From NCBI RefSeq assembly GCF_019397265.1, contig NZ_CP068985.1, positions 9,009,955 through 9,073,954 on the forward strand: a DNA stretch of 64,000 bases, read 5' to 3'. A program made the translations under genes and the position numbers. Every line of letters starts with the position of its first letter. Position 1 is the stretch's first letter. The notes beneath the pieces are model-generated. The model worked only from the letters and a program-made list of their open reading frames with translations. It searched no databases and was not told the DNA's origin. Below, piece by piece: positions 33,501 to 42,337 of the stretch. This DNA is from Nonomuraea coxensis DSM 45129 (GTDB taxonomy: Bacteria > Actinomycetota > Actinomycetes > Streptosporangiales > Streptosporangiaceae).

Positions 33501-36220
33501 CAGCCCTCTCGTCCCGAGGGCCGCGGGGCGGGCGCGAGCGCGCCGCCGAAGCCGCCGGGCCCGCCGAACCCGTCGTTGTCACCGAGGTTGGGGTCGGCGC
33601 CGCCGTCGTCGTTGATGCCGAAGTTGTCGTCGTTGCCGGGGCCCTGGTCGTTGCACGGCGGGACCAGGCAGTCCTGCCGGCCGTTGCCCGGGTCCTCGTC
33701 GCCGAAGGGGTCGTCGCCGCCGAACGGGTCGTCGTCCGCCGTCGGGGTCGGCGTGGGCGTCGGGCTCGGCACGATGTTCTCCGGCAGGCCCACGTCGGAC
33801 TTCTGCGGGAACTGCTCGATCGGCTTGCCCTCGTGCGCGGCCAGCATGAACTTCTGCCAGGCGATGGTGGGCGGGCCGGCGCCCTCGAAGCCGAGCGAGA
33901 CCTCGCGCGGCCTGGTGTAGGGGTTGTCGGGGCCGTACTTCTTGCTCGCCTTGCCCTTGGGCGTGATCGGGCAGTTGGAGTGCAGCGGCGGGACGACCTT
34001 GCCGCTCTTGGTGACGCACTGCTCGCGGTAGAACCCGACCGCGGTGGAGATCTGCGGCGTGTAGCCGACGAACCAGGCGCCGTTCTCGTCGTTGTTGGTG
34101 CCGGTCTTGCCGGCGGCCGGACGGTTGCCGAGGCCCTTGCCGGCCGCGGTGCCGCTGCGCAGCACCTCCTGCATGGCCACGGTGGAGTCGGCGGCCACGC
34201 CGGCGTCGATGACGTTCTTGGAGACCCGCTGCTCGCCGTAGACCACCTTGTTGCCCTGCTTGACCTCCTTGACCACGTGCCAGCGGGTGTACTTGCCGCC
34301 GTTGGCGAAGATCGAGTAGCCGGCGGCCTGCTCGACCGGGGTGACCGGGGCGCTGCCGATGGCGAACTGGTAGTGGTGCTCCTCGATGTCGGCCTTCATG
34401 TCCTTGGGGTCGAACCCGGCCGCCTCGACGAGGCTGCGCACCTCGTCGAGCTGGCCGGGCAGCTTGTACGCCATGGACACGAACGCGGTGTTGACCGACT
34501 GCGCGGTCGCCTTGACGACGTCGACCGCGACGCCGACGTTGTGGCTGTTCTTGATGCCGCCCGGCTGCTGGCCGGGCAGGACCTTCGGCACCGTCTCGTT
34601 GCCCGGCACGTAGCTCTTGAGGGAGTAGCCGGCCTGGAGCCACGCGGCCAGCACGTACGGCTTGAACGCGGAGGCGGCCTGCTTCTTCGACTGGAAGGGC
34701 TCGTTCCAGGGGTCGGTGATGTAGTTGGTGCCGCCGTAGAAGGCGATGACGCGGCCGTTCCTCGGGTCCACCGCGGCGAGACCGGCGTGGTATTCCTTGT
34801 TCATCGACGACATGGTGCTGGTCACCGCCTCCTTGGCGGCCAGCATGAGCTTGCGGTCGAAGGTCGAGACGATGCGGAAGCCGCCACTGCGGACCTCGTC
34901 CTCGCTGAGGCCGCGCGAGCGCAGCTCGTCGAGCACGACCTTGACCATGTAGCCCTTGAGGCCCCCCATCTCGTTGGTGGAGCCCTCCTTGACCGTCTTC
35001 GGGAACTTCGCGGTCTGCGGCAGCGTGCCGTACTTGTCGGGCCACTGCGTCGCCATGTACTTGACGACGGTGTCGAAGCGGCTCTTCAGCGCGGGGTCGT
35101 CGGAGGACCAGGCCGGCTGCTGGATGCGGGCGGCGAGGTAGGCGCTCTGCGCGGGGGTCAGCTTGGCGGCGGTGGCCTTCGCGCCGAAGTACGCCTTGGC
35201 GGCGGCCTCGACGCCGTACGCGCGGCCGAAGTTGACGGTGTTGAGGTAGCGCTCGAGGATCTCGTCCTTGCTCAGGGTCTCGTCGAGCTTGACCGCGACG
35301 AAGATCTCGTTGACCTTGCGCTTGATCGACACTTCCTGGCTGAGGCCGTCGTAGTAGTTGCGGGCCATCTGCTGGGTGATGGTCGAGGCGCCCTGGAGCT
35401 GCTGGCCGGTCGCGGTCATGTAGATGGAGCGGAACATGCCGGAGATCGAGATGCCGGAGTCCTCGTAGAACGACGGGTTCTCGATGGCGATCGCGGCGTC
35501 GCGGACGGCCGGGGCCATCTGCGCCAGCTTCACGATCTCGCGCTTCTTGCCCAGGCTGGCGATCTCGGTCTTGCCGTCGGCGTAGTAGATGGTGCTCTGC
35601 TGGGCGATGGCGTCGGCCTGGGTGCCGGTGGGCACCTGCGTGTTGGCGTAGGCGACCATGACCATGCCGAACAGGCCGGCGGCGATGACGACGAAGCCGG
35701 CCACGAGGAGCTTCCAGCTCGGCAGGAACCGGCGCCAGCCGCCGCGGCCGCCGCCGTCCTTCTCGGAGGGCGGGCCGGGCGGGCCCGGCGGTTCGGGCGG
35801 GCCGCCCTGGGCGCGCCTGCGCGAGCGGCGCGGGCCCTCGGCGATCACGGTCTCCTGGTTGCTCGCCGCGCGGGTGTCGGGGCGCTCCTGCCGGGAGCGG
35901 CGCCCGGGGCGCGCCGACGGCTGGTCGCCGCGCCCGGGGGCGCCCGGTGGGACGTCCTCGCGCCGCGGCGGCATGGGCTCACGCTGGGGTGGCATGGGCT
36001 CGCGCCGGGGCGGCTGCGGGTCGTAGGGCTGCGCGTCGTACTGTTGGGCCGCCATCGCGCCCGTCTGCTCGTACGCGGCTTCAGGACGACGCGGCGGCTG
36101 CGCCTGGTTCCAGGAGGATTCGCCGGTTTGAGGTGGAGAACCCTGGGGCACAGAACGGGATGAAGTGGAGCGACGGCGCCTCCCCGGGCGAGCCGATCCC
36201 TCATTCATGCTGTTACTCAC
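33497..36220 (-). CDS. bifunctional class A penicillin-binding protein (GT51 transglycosylase/transpeptidase)
   Basis: A 907-residue class A PBP. The first 165 residues are Pro/Arg/Gln-rich and cytosolic, followed by one transmembrane helix (LLVAGFVVIAAGLFGMVMVAYA). The GT51 domain holds the catalytic Glu in AAIAIENPSFYEDSGIS and QGASTITQQMARNYY. The transpeptidase has SAFK (nucleophile), SVN and KTG in GKTGTNND. The C terminus is Asp/Gly/Pro-rich. The GTG at 36220 has GAGGA upstream; ATG at 36208 is an alternative. It polymerises and cross-links peptidoglycan outside the membrane and heads an operon with two glycosyltransferase-like genes. Confidence 0.93.
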   Translation of the reverse strand: MSNSMNEGSARPGRRRRSTSSRSVPQGSPPQTGESSWNQAQPPRRPEAAYEQTGAMAAQQYDAQPYDPQPPRREPMPPQREPMPPRREDVPPGAPGRGDQPSARPGRRSRQERPDTRAASNQETVIAEGPRRSRRRAQGGPPEPPGPPGPPSEKDGGGRGGWRRFLPSWKLLVAGFVVIAAGLFGMVMVAYANTQVPTGTQADAIAQQSTIYYADGKTEIASLGKKREIVKLAQMAPAVRDAAIAIENPSFYEDSGISISGMFRSIYMTATGQQLQGASTITQQMARNYYDGLSQEVSIKRKVNEIFVAVKLDETLSKDEILERYLNTVNFGRAYGVEAAAKAYFGAKATAAKLTPAQSAYLAARIQQPAWSSDDPALKSRFDTVVKYMATQWPDKYGTLPQTAKFPKTVKEGSTNEMGGLKGYMVKVVLDELRSRGLSEDEVRSGGFRIVSTFDRKLMLAAKEAVTSTMSSMNKEYHAGLAAVDPRNGRVIAFYGGTNYITDPWNEPFQSKKQAASAFKPYVLAAWLQAGYSLKSYVPGNETVPKVLPGQQPGGIKNSHNVGVAVDVVKATAQSVNTAFVSMAYKLPGQLDEVRSLVEAAGFDPKDMKADIEEHHYQFAIGSAPVTPVEQAAGYSIFANGGKYTRWHVVKEVKQGNKVVYGEQRVSKNVIDAGVAADSTVAMQEVLRSGTAAGKGLGNRPAAGKTGTNNDENGAWFVGYTPQISTAVGFYREQCVTKSGKVVPPLHSNCPITPKGKASKKYGPDNPYTRPREVSLGFEGAGPPTIAWQKFMLAAHEGKPIEQFPQKSDVGLPENIVPSPTPTPTPTADDDPFGGDDPFGDEDPGNGRQDCLVPPCNDQGPGNDDNFGINDDGGADPNLGDNDGFGGPGGFGGALAPAPRPSGREGW

Positions 36221-36292
36221 ACGTCCTCGCACTGTCGTCGGAACAAAAGCGGCGGTTGGGCGTGAGGTTCCTCGGCGCCCTCGGTGGTGTCG

Positions 36293-36679
36293 TCACGCCT
36301 GGCCTGCGGGCTCAGGCGGTCCGTTCCCGAGGACGTACGAAACCGTCAGGTGGTTCCAGGAACAACCCTGACAGACCTCGACGACGTACACCCGGAACTC
36401 ATCGTAATCATGTGCCATGGCGGCGAGTTCCGAAGCGGCCTTTGCCTGTCCGGCATGCGAGCCGAGGGAATCGCCGTAGACATAGGTCACGTGGGTGACG
36501 TTCTCCCTCTCGCACACCGGGCAGAGACGTTCGGTCGGCTCGCCGAAGTGGCGCGCCGCGCGAAGGAGGTACGGCTGTGCGTCACAGACGTCGCCGCGCG
36601 AGGTTCGCCCGGAACGCAGGGAGCGGACGACCGCCCTTTTCGCGAGGCCGTAATCCACCACCCTTCGCTGTGACCACAT
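36293..36679 (-). CDS. DUF5318 family protein
   Basis: A 128-residue actinobacterial protein with two CxxC pairs, CPVC at residues 53-56 and CQGC at 103-106, which suggest a zinc ribbon. The opening MWSQRRVVDYGLAKRAVVRSL is typical for the family. It lies just upstream of the PBP gene on the same strand and diverges from the PadR gene. This gene pairing is common in actinomycetes. No biochemical function is known to me. Confidence 0.82.
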   Translation of the reverse strand: MWSQRRVVDYGLAKRAVVRSLRSGRTSRGDVCDAQPYLLRAARHFGEPTERLCPVCERENVTHVTYVYGDSLGSHAGQAKAASELAAMAHDYDEFRVYVVEVCQGCSWNHLTVSYVLGNGPPEPAGQA

Positions 36680-36770
36680 GAGCGCCAGACTACGGCGTTT
36701 CAGCCGATCATCCCAACGCCTTGGAAAACTCGCGGATTGCCGCGATATAGCGGAGCGACGTATCCTGGGG

Positions 36771-36789
36771 ATGTATCGGCTCGATACAT
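36771..36789. promoter_or_regulatory. candidate PadR operator
   Basis: ATGTATCGGCTCGATACAT is a perfect inverted repeat with 8-base arms and a 3-base centre. It starts with ATGT and ends with ACAT, the half-site words of known PadR operators. It lies 24 bases before the padR start, close to the ribosome binding site GAGGAG. Confidence 0.6.
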
Positions 36790-36813
36790 CGACGCGAGAG
36801 GAGGGCGGTTCCC

Positions 36814-37398
36814 ATGGCCGGCGGGCAAGGCAGGGTCCTGGAACTGGCCGTGCTCGGGTCGCTGCACGAGACGCCACTCCACGGCTATGAACTGCGCAAA
36901 CGCCTCAACGCCCTGCTGGGCATGTTTCGCGCGTTCTCCTACGGCTCCCTGTATCCCTGTCTGCGATCACTGCTGGCGCGCGGCCTCATCACGGAGGAGC
37001 AGCCGGCTCCCACCGCGATCGTCGGCGGCCGTTCAAAGATCGTTTACAGGCTGACCGCCGAGGGGAAGGAACGGCTGCAGGAGCTGCTGACGCAGGCCGG
37101 GCCCTCCGCGTGGGAGGACGAGAGCTTCGGTGTGCACTTCGCGTTCTTCCGGCACACCGAGGCCGAGGTGCGGTTGCGCATTCTCGAAGGCCGCCGTAGC
37201 CGGCTTGAGGAGCGGCTCGACGCCGTGCGGACGGCGCTGGCGCGCACGAGGGAGCGTCTCGACAGTTACACGCTCGAACTGCAGCGTCATGGGCTCGAGT
37301 CGGTCGAGCGCGAGGTGCGCTGGCTCAACGAGCTGATCGCAACGGAGCGTCGGGCCTCGGAAGAGCCCGAGAGGGATACCACGTCAACTGATGAGTAA
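36814..37398 (+). CDS. PadR-family transcriptional regulator
   Basis: A 194-residue regulator with an N-terminal PadR winged helix (VLELAVLGSLHETPLHGYELRKRLNALLG, then SYGSLYPCLRSLLARGLI) and a long C-terminal helical dimerisation domain (RLEERLDAVRTALARTRERL). The following gene, ino1, starts 13 bases after its stop, so the two are probably one transcript. A palindrome upstream is a likely autoregulatory site, which would make this protein a regulator of inositol synthesis by inference. Confidence 0.9.
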   Translation: MAGGQGRVLELAVLGSLHETPLHGYELRKRLNALLGMFRAFSYGSLYPCLRSLLARGLITEEQPAPTAIVGGRSKIVYRLTAEGKERLQELLTQAGPSAWEDESFGVHFAFFRHTEAEVRLRILEGRRSRLEERLDAVRTALARTRERLDSYTLELQRHGLESVEREVRWLNELIATERRASEEPERDTTSTDE

Positions 37399-37411
37399 GG
37401 GAGCGAGTGCG

Positions 37412-38491
37412 ATGGGTTCGGTTCGCGTGGCCATTGTCGGTGTCGGCAACTGCGCGTCGTCGCTGGTCCAGGGCGTTCACTACTACAAGGACGCCGACCC
37501 GGACACACGGGTCCCTGGCCTGATGCACGTGAAGTTCGGCGACTACCACGTCGGCGACGTCGAGTTCGTCGCGGCCTTCGACGTGGACGCCAAGAAGGTC
37601 GGTCGCGACCTCTCCGAGGCGATCGTCGCCAGCGAGAACAACACGATCAAGATCTGTGACGTGCCGCCCCTGGGGGTGACGGTCCAGCGCGGTCACACCT
37701 TCGACGGCCTCGGCGAGTTCTACCGGGAGATCATCGAGGAGTCCGACGAGACCCCGGTCGACGTGGTCCAGGTCCTCCGCGACAACCAGGTCGACGTCCT
37801 GGTGTCCTACCTGCCGGTGGGCTCCGAGGAGGCCGACCGCTTCTACGCGCAGTGCGCCCTCGACGCCAAGGTCGCCTTCGTCAACGCGCTGCCGGTCTTC
37901 ATCGCCTCCGACCCCGAGTGGGCCGAGAAGTTCACCGAGGCGGGCGTGCCGATCGTCGGCGACGACATCAAGTCGCAGGTCGGCGCCACCATCACGCACC
38001 GCGTGCTGGCCAAACTGTTCGAGGACCGCGGGGTGGAGCTGCTGCGCACGTACCAGCTCAACTTCGGCGGCAACATGGACTTCATGAACATGCTGGAGCG
38101 CACCCGCCTCCAGTCGAAGAAGATCTCCAAGACGCAGTCGGTCACCTCGCAGATCCCGCACGAGATGGGCAAGGCCGACGTGCACATCGGCCCGTCGGAC
38201 CACGTGCCGTGGCTGGACGACCGCAAGTGGGCGTACGTGCGGCTGGAGGGGCGCTCCTTCGGCGACACGCCGCTCAACCTGGAGTACAAGCTGGAGGTCT
38301 GGGACTCCCCCAACTCGGCCGGCATCATCATCGACGCCGTGCGCGCCGCCAAGATCGCCCTCGACCGGGGCGTCGGCGGGCCGATCCTGTCGGCCTCCTC
38401 CTACTTCATGAAGTCGCCGCCGAAGCAGTTCTCCGACGACGAGGCCCGTGAGTACGTCGAGAAGTTCATCAGGGGCGAGGTCGAGCGCTGA
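37412..38491 (+). CDS. ino1: inositol-3-phosphate synthase
   Basis: A 359-residue NAD-dependent enzyme that converts glucose 6-phosphate to inositol 3-phosphate, the precursor of phosphatidylinositol and mycothiol in actinomycetes. The NAD-binding motif is VAIVGVGNCASSLVQG, and LNFGGNMDFMNM and KSPPKQFSD are conserved catalytic-domain segments. AAGGGAG lies eight bases before the ATG at 37412; an upstream ATG would overlap padR and place that site inside the gene. A perfect 16-pair terminator follows. Confidence 0.95.
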   Translation: MGSVRVAIVGVGNCASSLVQGVHYYKDADPDTRVPGLMHVKFGDYHVGDVEFVAAFDVDAKKVGRDLSEAIVASENNTIKICDVPPLGVTVQRGHTFDGLGEFYREIIEESDETPVDVVQVLRDNQVDVLVSYLPVGSEEADRFYAQCALDAKVAFVNALPVFIASDPEWAEKFTEAGVPIVGDDIKSQVGATITHRVLAKLFEDRGVELLRTYQLNFGGNMDFMNMLERTRLQSKKISKTQSVTSQIPHEMGKADVHIGPSDHVPWLDDRKWAYVRLEGRSFGDTPLNLEYKLEVWDSPNSAGIIIDAVRAAKIALDRGVGGPILSASSYFMKSPPKQFSDDEAREYVEKFIRGEVER

Positions 38492-38506
38492 CCTCCTGAC
38501 CCCCGG

Positions 38507-38542
38507 AACGGCGCCGCGTCCCGCCAGGGACGCGGCGCCGTT
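38507..38542. terminator. bidirectional terminator between ino1 and idi
   Basis: A perfect 16-base-pair GC-rich stem with a GCCA loop lies 15 bases after the ino1 stop and 8 bases past the convergent idi stop. No long T tract follows on either side, which is usual in actinomycetes. Confidence 0.75.
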
Positions 38543-38549
38543 CGCGCGC

Positions 38550-39134
38550 TCAGACCCTGGCGGCCGGCGGCAGCTCGGCGGCGGAGGCCGGCTCCCAGGT
38601 CAGCGGGTCGGAGCCGAGCTCGGCGAGCAGCGGCACCTGCTCCCGGCACCACGGCGAGAGCGCCAGCAGGCCGTTCTGCGCCCCCTCGGCGAACTCCTTC
38701 CACGGCATCCACATCGTCTCCCCCACCTCCTCCGGGTTGGGCTCCGCCGGCCCCTCGACGACGACCCGGTAGACCGGGCAGAGCTCGTGCTCGACGATGC
38801 CGTTGGCCATGACGGCGCGGTAGGAGAAGCCGGGCAGCATCAGGTCGGCGCCCGCGGCGCGGAGCCCCAGCTCGTACGCCAGCCGCCGCACCACGGCCCG
38901 GCCGAGCGCCTCGCCCGGCAGCGGGTGGCCGCAGCAGCTGTTGGTCCACACCCCCGGCCAGGTGACCTTGTGGTCGGCCCGCCTGGTGAGCAGCACCCGG
39001 CCTTCGCCGTCGAAGACATAGCTGGAGAACGCCAAGTGAAGCGGCGTCTCCGGCCCGTGCACCGACGTCTTGGGCGCGGTGCCGAGCGCGCGGCCGTCAC
39101 GGTCTACCAGCACGACGTGTTCCTCAGGCGTCAC
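38550..39134 (-). CDS. idi: isopentenyl-diphosphate delta-isomerase, type 1
   Basis: A 194-residue Nudix-fold isomerase interconverting IPP and DMAPP. The active-site Cys lies in WTNSCCGHP (family TNxCCSHP), and the catalytic Glu region is EEVGETMWMPWKEF. The usual LAFSSYVFD and LLTRRADHKVTWPGVW are present. The GTG at 39134 gives the family start (TPEEHVVLVD). The C-terminal tail of about 15 residues is not conserved. It stands alone, convergent with ino1. Confidence 0.93.
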   Translation of the reverse strand: MTPEEHVVLVDRDGRALGTAPKTSVHGPETPLHLAFSSYVFDGEGRVLLTRRADHKVTWPGVWTNSCCGHPLPGEALGRAVVRRLAYELGLRAAGADLMLPGFSYRAVMANGIVEHELCPVYRVVVEGPAEPNPEEVGETMWMPWKEFAEGAQNGLLALSPWCREQVPLLAELGSDPLTWEPASAAELPPAARV

Positions 39135-39180
39135 GCTTCGAAGCGTACGCAATGACGGCCGCCACGAGGAACATCGGGAC

Positions 39181-39233
39181 CGGCCTGTTGCTCCGGCCTG
39201 TTGCTCCGGCCTCTCGGGCGCCTCTCGGGCGCC
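39181..39233. repeat. short direct repeats upstream of the MFS gene
   Basis: CGGCCTGTTGCTC occurs twice in tandem at 39181-39206, followed by two imperfect copies of GCCTCTCGGGC. It occupies the divergent promoter region between idi and the MFS gene. No function is apparent. Confidence 0.6.
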
Positions 39234-39265
39234 GGGGCCGGCGCGGGCTTGGCTAGGCTGACGGC

Positions 39266-40552
39266 GTGTCCTTCGTCGCCGATCTCCGCGTGGTCTCCCG
39301 CGGCAGAGACTTCAGGCGCCTGTTCGGCACGCGGCTGGTCTCCCAGTTCTCCGACGGGATCTTCCAGTTCGCCGTGGCCGGGTTCGCGTTCTTCAGTCCC
39401 GAGAGCCAGACCACCGCGTTGCAGGTGGCGACAGGGCTCGCGGTGCTGCTGCTCCCCTACAGCGTTCTCGGGCCGTTCGTCGGCGTGTTCATCGACCGGT
39501 GGCCGCGGCGGCAGGTCCTGGTGCTCGCGCCCGTGGCGCGCGGCGCGCTGCTGCTGGTGGCCGCCTGGCTGGTCGCGGCCGACGTGCCCGACCCCGTCTT
39601 CTACGTGGCGGCGCTGGGCGTGCTCGCGGTCAACCGGTTCTTCCTGGCCGCGCTCGGCGCCTCGCTCCCCCACGTCGTGCCGACCGAGCGGCTGCTCGCG
39701 GCCAACGCCGTGGTGCCGACCTCGGGCACGGTGGTGACGTTCGTCGGCGCGGGGGTCGGCTTCCTGCTGCGCGCGCTGTTCGGCGGCGACGACTCGGGCG
39801 TCGCGGTGCTGCTGGTCGTCTCCGGCGTGGTGTTCGGGCTGAGCGCGCTGATCGCCCGCCGCATGGACCGCATGCTGCTCGGCCCCTGGCCCGACCCCGA
39901 CCGGCCGCAGGCCCGCGAGGCGCTCCGCAACGTCGTGACGGGCCTGGCCGACGGCGCGAAGCACCTGCTCGGCCACCGGATCGCGGCCGGCACGATGGGC
40001 GCGATGGCCGCCCACCGCTTCTTCTACGGCATGGCGACCGCCCTCGGCATCATCCTCTACCGCTACTACTTCACCGACGGCGACCCCGACGCCGCCCTCC
40101 AGGGCATCGGCCTCGTCGTGGCCACCTCCGGCGCCGGCTACTTCGTGGCGGTGCTCATCACCCCCTACGCGACCGAGCGGTTCACCATCGAGCGCTGGGT
40201 GCCGATCGCGCTGACCGCGGCCGGCGTGCTCACCGCCGCGCTGGTGCTGCCGTTCCAGGAGTGGGGCCTCGCCGCCGCCGGGTTCGTGCTGGGGGTGGCC
40301 GGGCAGAGCGTCAAGATCTGCGCCGACACCACCGTGCAGCGCGACGTCGAGGACATCTACCGCGGCCGCGCGTTCTCCCTCTACGACATGCTCTTCAACG
40401 GGATGTACGTGCTCGCCGCGGCCCTGTCGGCGGCCATCCTGCCCGCCGACGGCAAGTCGTACCTCGCGGTGGCGATCATGGCGGCGGGCTATCCGCTCGC
40501 GGCGCTCGCCTACCGGGCGATCGCCGCCCGCTCACGTGCCGAGCTCGGCTGA
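39266..40552 (+). CDS. MFS transporter
   Basis: A 428-residue protein with 12 predicted helices. The first cytoplasmic loop has FIDRWPRRQVLVLAPVARG, the MFS motif A variant of the enterobactin/macrolide exporter type (MFS_3-like), and NAVVPTSGTVVTFVGAGVG is the motif C-like region. It starts with GTG (MSFVADLRVVSRGRDFRRLFGTRLVSQFSDG). Its 3' end overlaps the convergent CCA-adding enzyme gene by 21 bases. The substrate is unknown. Confidence 0.88.
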   Translation: MSFVADLRVVSRGRDFRRLFGTRLVSQFSDGIFQFAVAGFAFFSPESQTTALQVATGLAVLLLPYSVLGPFVGVFIDRWPRRQVLVLAPVARGALLLVAAWLVAADVPDPVFYVAALGVLAVNRFFLAALGASLPHVVPTERLLAANAVVPTSGTVVTFVGAGVGFLLRALFGGDDSGVAVLLVVSGVVFGLSALIARRMDRMLLGPWPDPDRPQAREALRNVVTGLADGAKHLLGHRIAAGTMGAMAAHRFFYGMATALGIILYRYYFTDGDPDAALQGIGLVVATSGAGYFVAVLITPYATERFTIERWVPIALTAAGVLTAALVLPFQEWGLAAAGFVLGVAGQSVKICADTTVQRDVEDIYRGRAFSLYDMLFNGMYVLAAALSAAILPADGKSYLAVAIMAAGYPLAALAYRAIAARSRAELG

Positions 40553-41971
40553 CCTGGCCCACTCCAGCAGCGCCTCGGTCGCGGCCTCCTTGCCGATCAC
40601 GCCCTTGTCGAGCCTGAGGTCGAGCAGGAACTTGTAGGCCATGCCCACGACCGGCCCCGGCCCGACGCCCAGCACCCGCTGGATCTCGTTGCCGTCGAGC
40701 TCGGGCCGGATCTTGGCCAGCTCCTCCTCCTCGGCCAGCCGCTCGATGCGCTCCTCCAGGTGGTCGTAGGTGCGCGAGAGGGCGGCCGCCTTGCGCTTGT
40801 TGCGCGTGGTGCAGTCGGCCCTCGTCAGCTTGTGCAGCCGGGAGAGCAGGGGGCCGGCGTCGCGGACGTAGCGGCGCACCGCGCTGTCGGTCCACTCGCC
40901 GGTGCCGTAGCCGTGGAAGCGCAGGTGCAGCTCGACCAGCCGGGAGACGTCGGCCACGACGTCCTTGGGGAACTTCAGCTCGCTCATGCGCTTCTTGGTG
41001 ATCTGGGCGCCGACCACCTCGTGGTGGTGGAACGACACCCGGCCGCCCGGCTCGTGCCGGCGCGTCTTGGGCTTGCCGACGTCGTGCATGAGCGCCGCCC
41101 AGCGCAGGATGCGGTCGGGCTTGCCGTCCTCCTCCTGGGCGATGGCCTGGTCGAGCACGGTCAGCGTGTGCTCGTAGACGTCCTTGTGGCGGTGGTGCTC
41201 GTCGATCTCCAGGCGCAGCCTCGGCAGCTCGGGCAGCACGTGGGCGGCGAGGCCGGTCTCGACCAGCAGCCGCAGCCCCTCGCGGGGGTCGGCGCCGCAG
41301 ATCAGCTTGTCCAGCTCGTCGCGGATGCGCTCGGCGGAGACGATCTCGATCCGCTCGGCCATCGCGGTCATCGCCGCCAGCGCCGCGGGATCGACGGAGA
41401 AGCCGAGCTGCGAGGCGAACCTGGCCGCGCGCAGCATGCGCAGCGGGTCGTCGCCGAACGAGCGCTCGGGCGGGCCGGGGGTGCGCATCACCTTCGCGGC
41501 CAGGTCGTCGAGCCCGCCGTAGGGGTCGACGAACTCGTGCCCCGGCAGGCGCACGGCCATCGCGTTGACCGCGAAGTCGCGCCGCTCCAGGTCGGCCTCC
41601 AGCGTCTCGCCGTACATGACCTCCGGCTTGCGCGACTTGGGGTCGTACGACTCGCTGCGGTAGGTGGTGATCTCGATCAGCCAGTTGCCCTTGCGCAGGC
41701 CGACGGTGCCGAAGTCGATGCCGATCGTCCACACCGAGTCGGCCCAGTCACGGACGATCTCCAGCACCCGCTCGGGGCGCGCGTCGGTGGTGAGGTCGAG
41801 GTCGTTGCCGACCCGGCCGAGCAGGATGTCCCGCACCGGGCCGCCCACCAGGGCCAGCTCGTGCCCTTGCGCGGCGAACAGGCGGCCGAGCTCGTCGGCC
41901 ACCGGGGCGATCTTGCGGAACAGGTCGCTCATCGCCCGCCGCTGGCCTTCGGTCAAAGTTGAGTCCACCAC
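40532..41971 (-). CDS. CCA tRNA nucleotidyltransferase
   Basis: A 479-residue class II nucleotidyltransferase with an HD domain. Motifs in order are GGPVRDILLG with the metal-binding DLDLTTDA, RRDFAVNAMA, the neck region DDPLRMLRAARFASQLGF, and an HD-type phosphohydrolase domain (RWAALMHDVGKPKTR). It adds or repairs the 3' CCA of tRNAs, which matters here because the tRNA-Ser gene in this window lacks an encoded CCA. It could in principle be an A-adding partner, but the length and HD domain fit the actinobacterial CCA enzyme. Confidence 0.93.
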   Translation of the reverse strand: MVDSTLTEGQRRAMSDLFRKIAPVADELGRLFAAQGHELALVGGPVRDILLGRVGNDLDLTTDARPERVLEIVRDWADSVWTIGIDFGTVGLRKGNWLIEITTYRSESYDPKSRKPEVMYGETLEADLERRDFAVNAMAVRLPGHEFVDPYGGLDDLAAKVMRTPGPPERSFGDDPLRMLRAARFASQLGFSVDPAALAAMTAMAERIEIVSAERIRDELDKLICGADPREGLRLLVETGLAAHVLPELPRLRLEIDEHHRHKDVYEHTLTVLDQAIAQEEDGKPDRILRWAALMHDVGKPKTRRHEPGGRVSFHHHEVVGAQITKKRMSELKFPKDVVADVSRLVELHLRFHGYGTGEWTDSAVRRYVRDAGPLLSRLHKLTRADCTTRNKRKAAALSRTYDHLEERIERLAEEEELAKIRPELDGNEIQRVLGVGPGPVVGMAYKFLLDLRLDKGVIGKEAATEALLEWARSAELGT

Positions 41972-42083
41972 AGCCGGGTCGGTCCTTCGTCATCCGGAAC
42001 ATATCCCCCGGGCCACATGAGATCCGGGTTACCGTCGGTCAAGGGACCGTCGGGGGCCATGGCGACGAGGCCGGGAGGTCTGT

Positions 42084-42287
42084 ATGAAGGACGCCCTCGC
42101 GATCCACCGCCGGCTCCTCGCGCGCCAGGTCCATCATGAGATCGTACGCCTTCCGCGCCCCTCGGCTGGCGCGGACGAGCTTCCTGAGGCGTCCTCCGGC
42201 CTGCTGACTCTCCTGCCAGGCACGACGGCCGGGCGCCGGCCGGCGGGGCCAAGAGGATCATGTGCGGCGGTCGCGCGGCGGCACTGA
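42084..42287 (+). pseudogene. truncated YbaK/EbsC-like aminoacyl-tRNA deacylase gene
   Basis: The first 35 or so codons (MKDALAIHRRLLARQVHHEI, then VRLPRPSAGADELPEA) match, from memory, the N terminus of a YbaK-type editing-domain protein found beside the CCA enzyme in related actinomycetes. GGGAGGT precedes the ATG, so translation signals remain. After DELPEA the frame continues with low-complexity residues and stops at codon 68, while intact proteins run to about 150-170 residues. The rest seems deleted. The 366 bases between the CCA enzyme and the DUF6049 gene hold nothing else. Confidence 0.55.
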
Positions 42288-42337
42288 GCCCGTACCATTG
42301 CGGGCGTGCGTCGTCGTACTCCAGCCCGGGCAGCCGC

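Noticed and set aside
40476..41732. Overlapping alternative frame in the CCA enzyme gene
   Set aside because: It is an Arg-rich frame-shifted shadow. The CCA enzyme frame carries all catalytic motifs.
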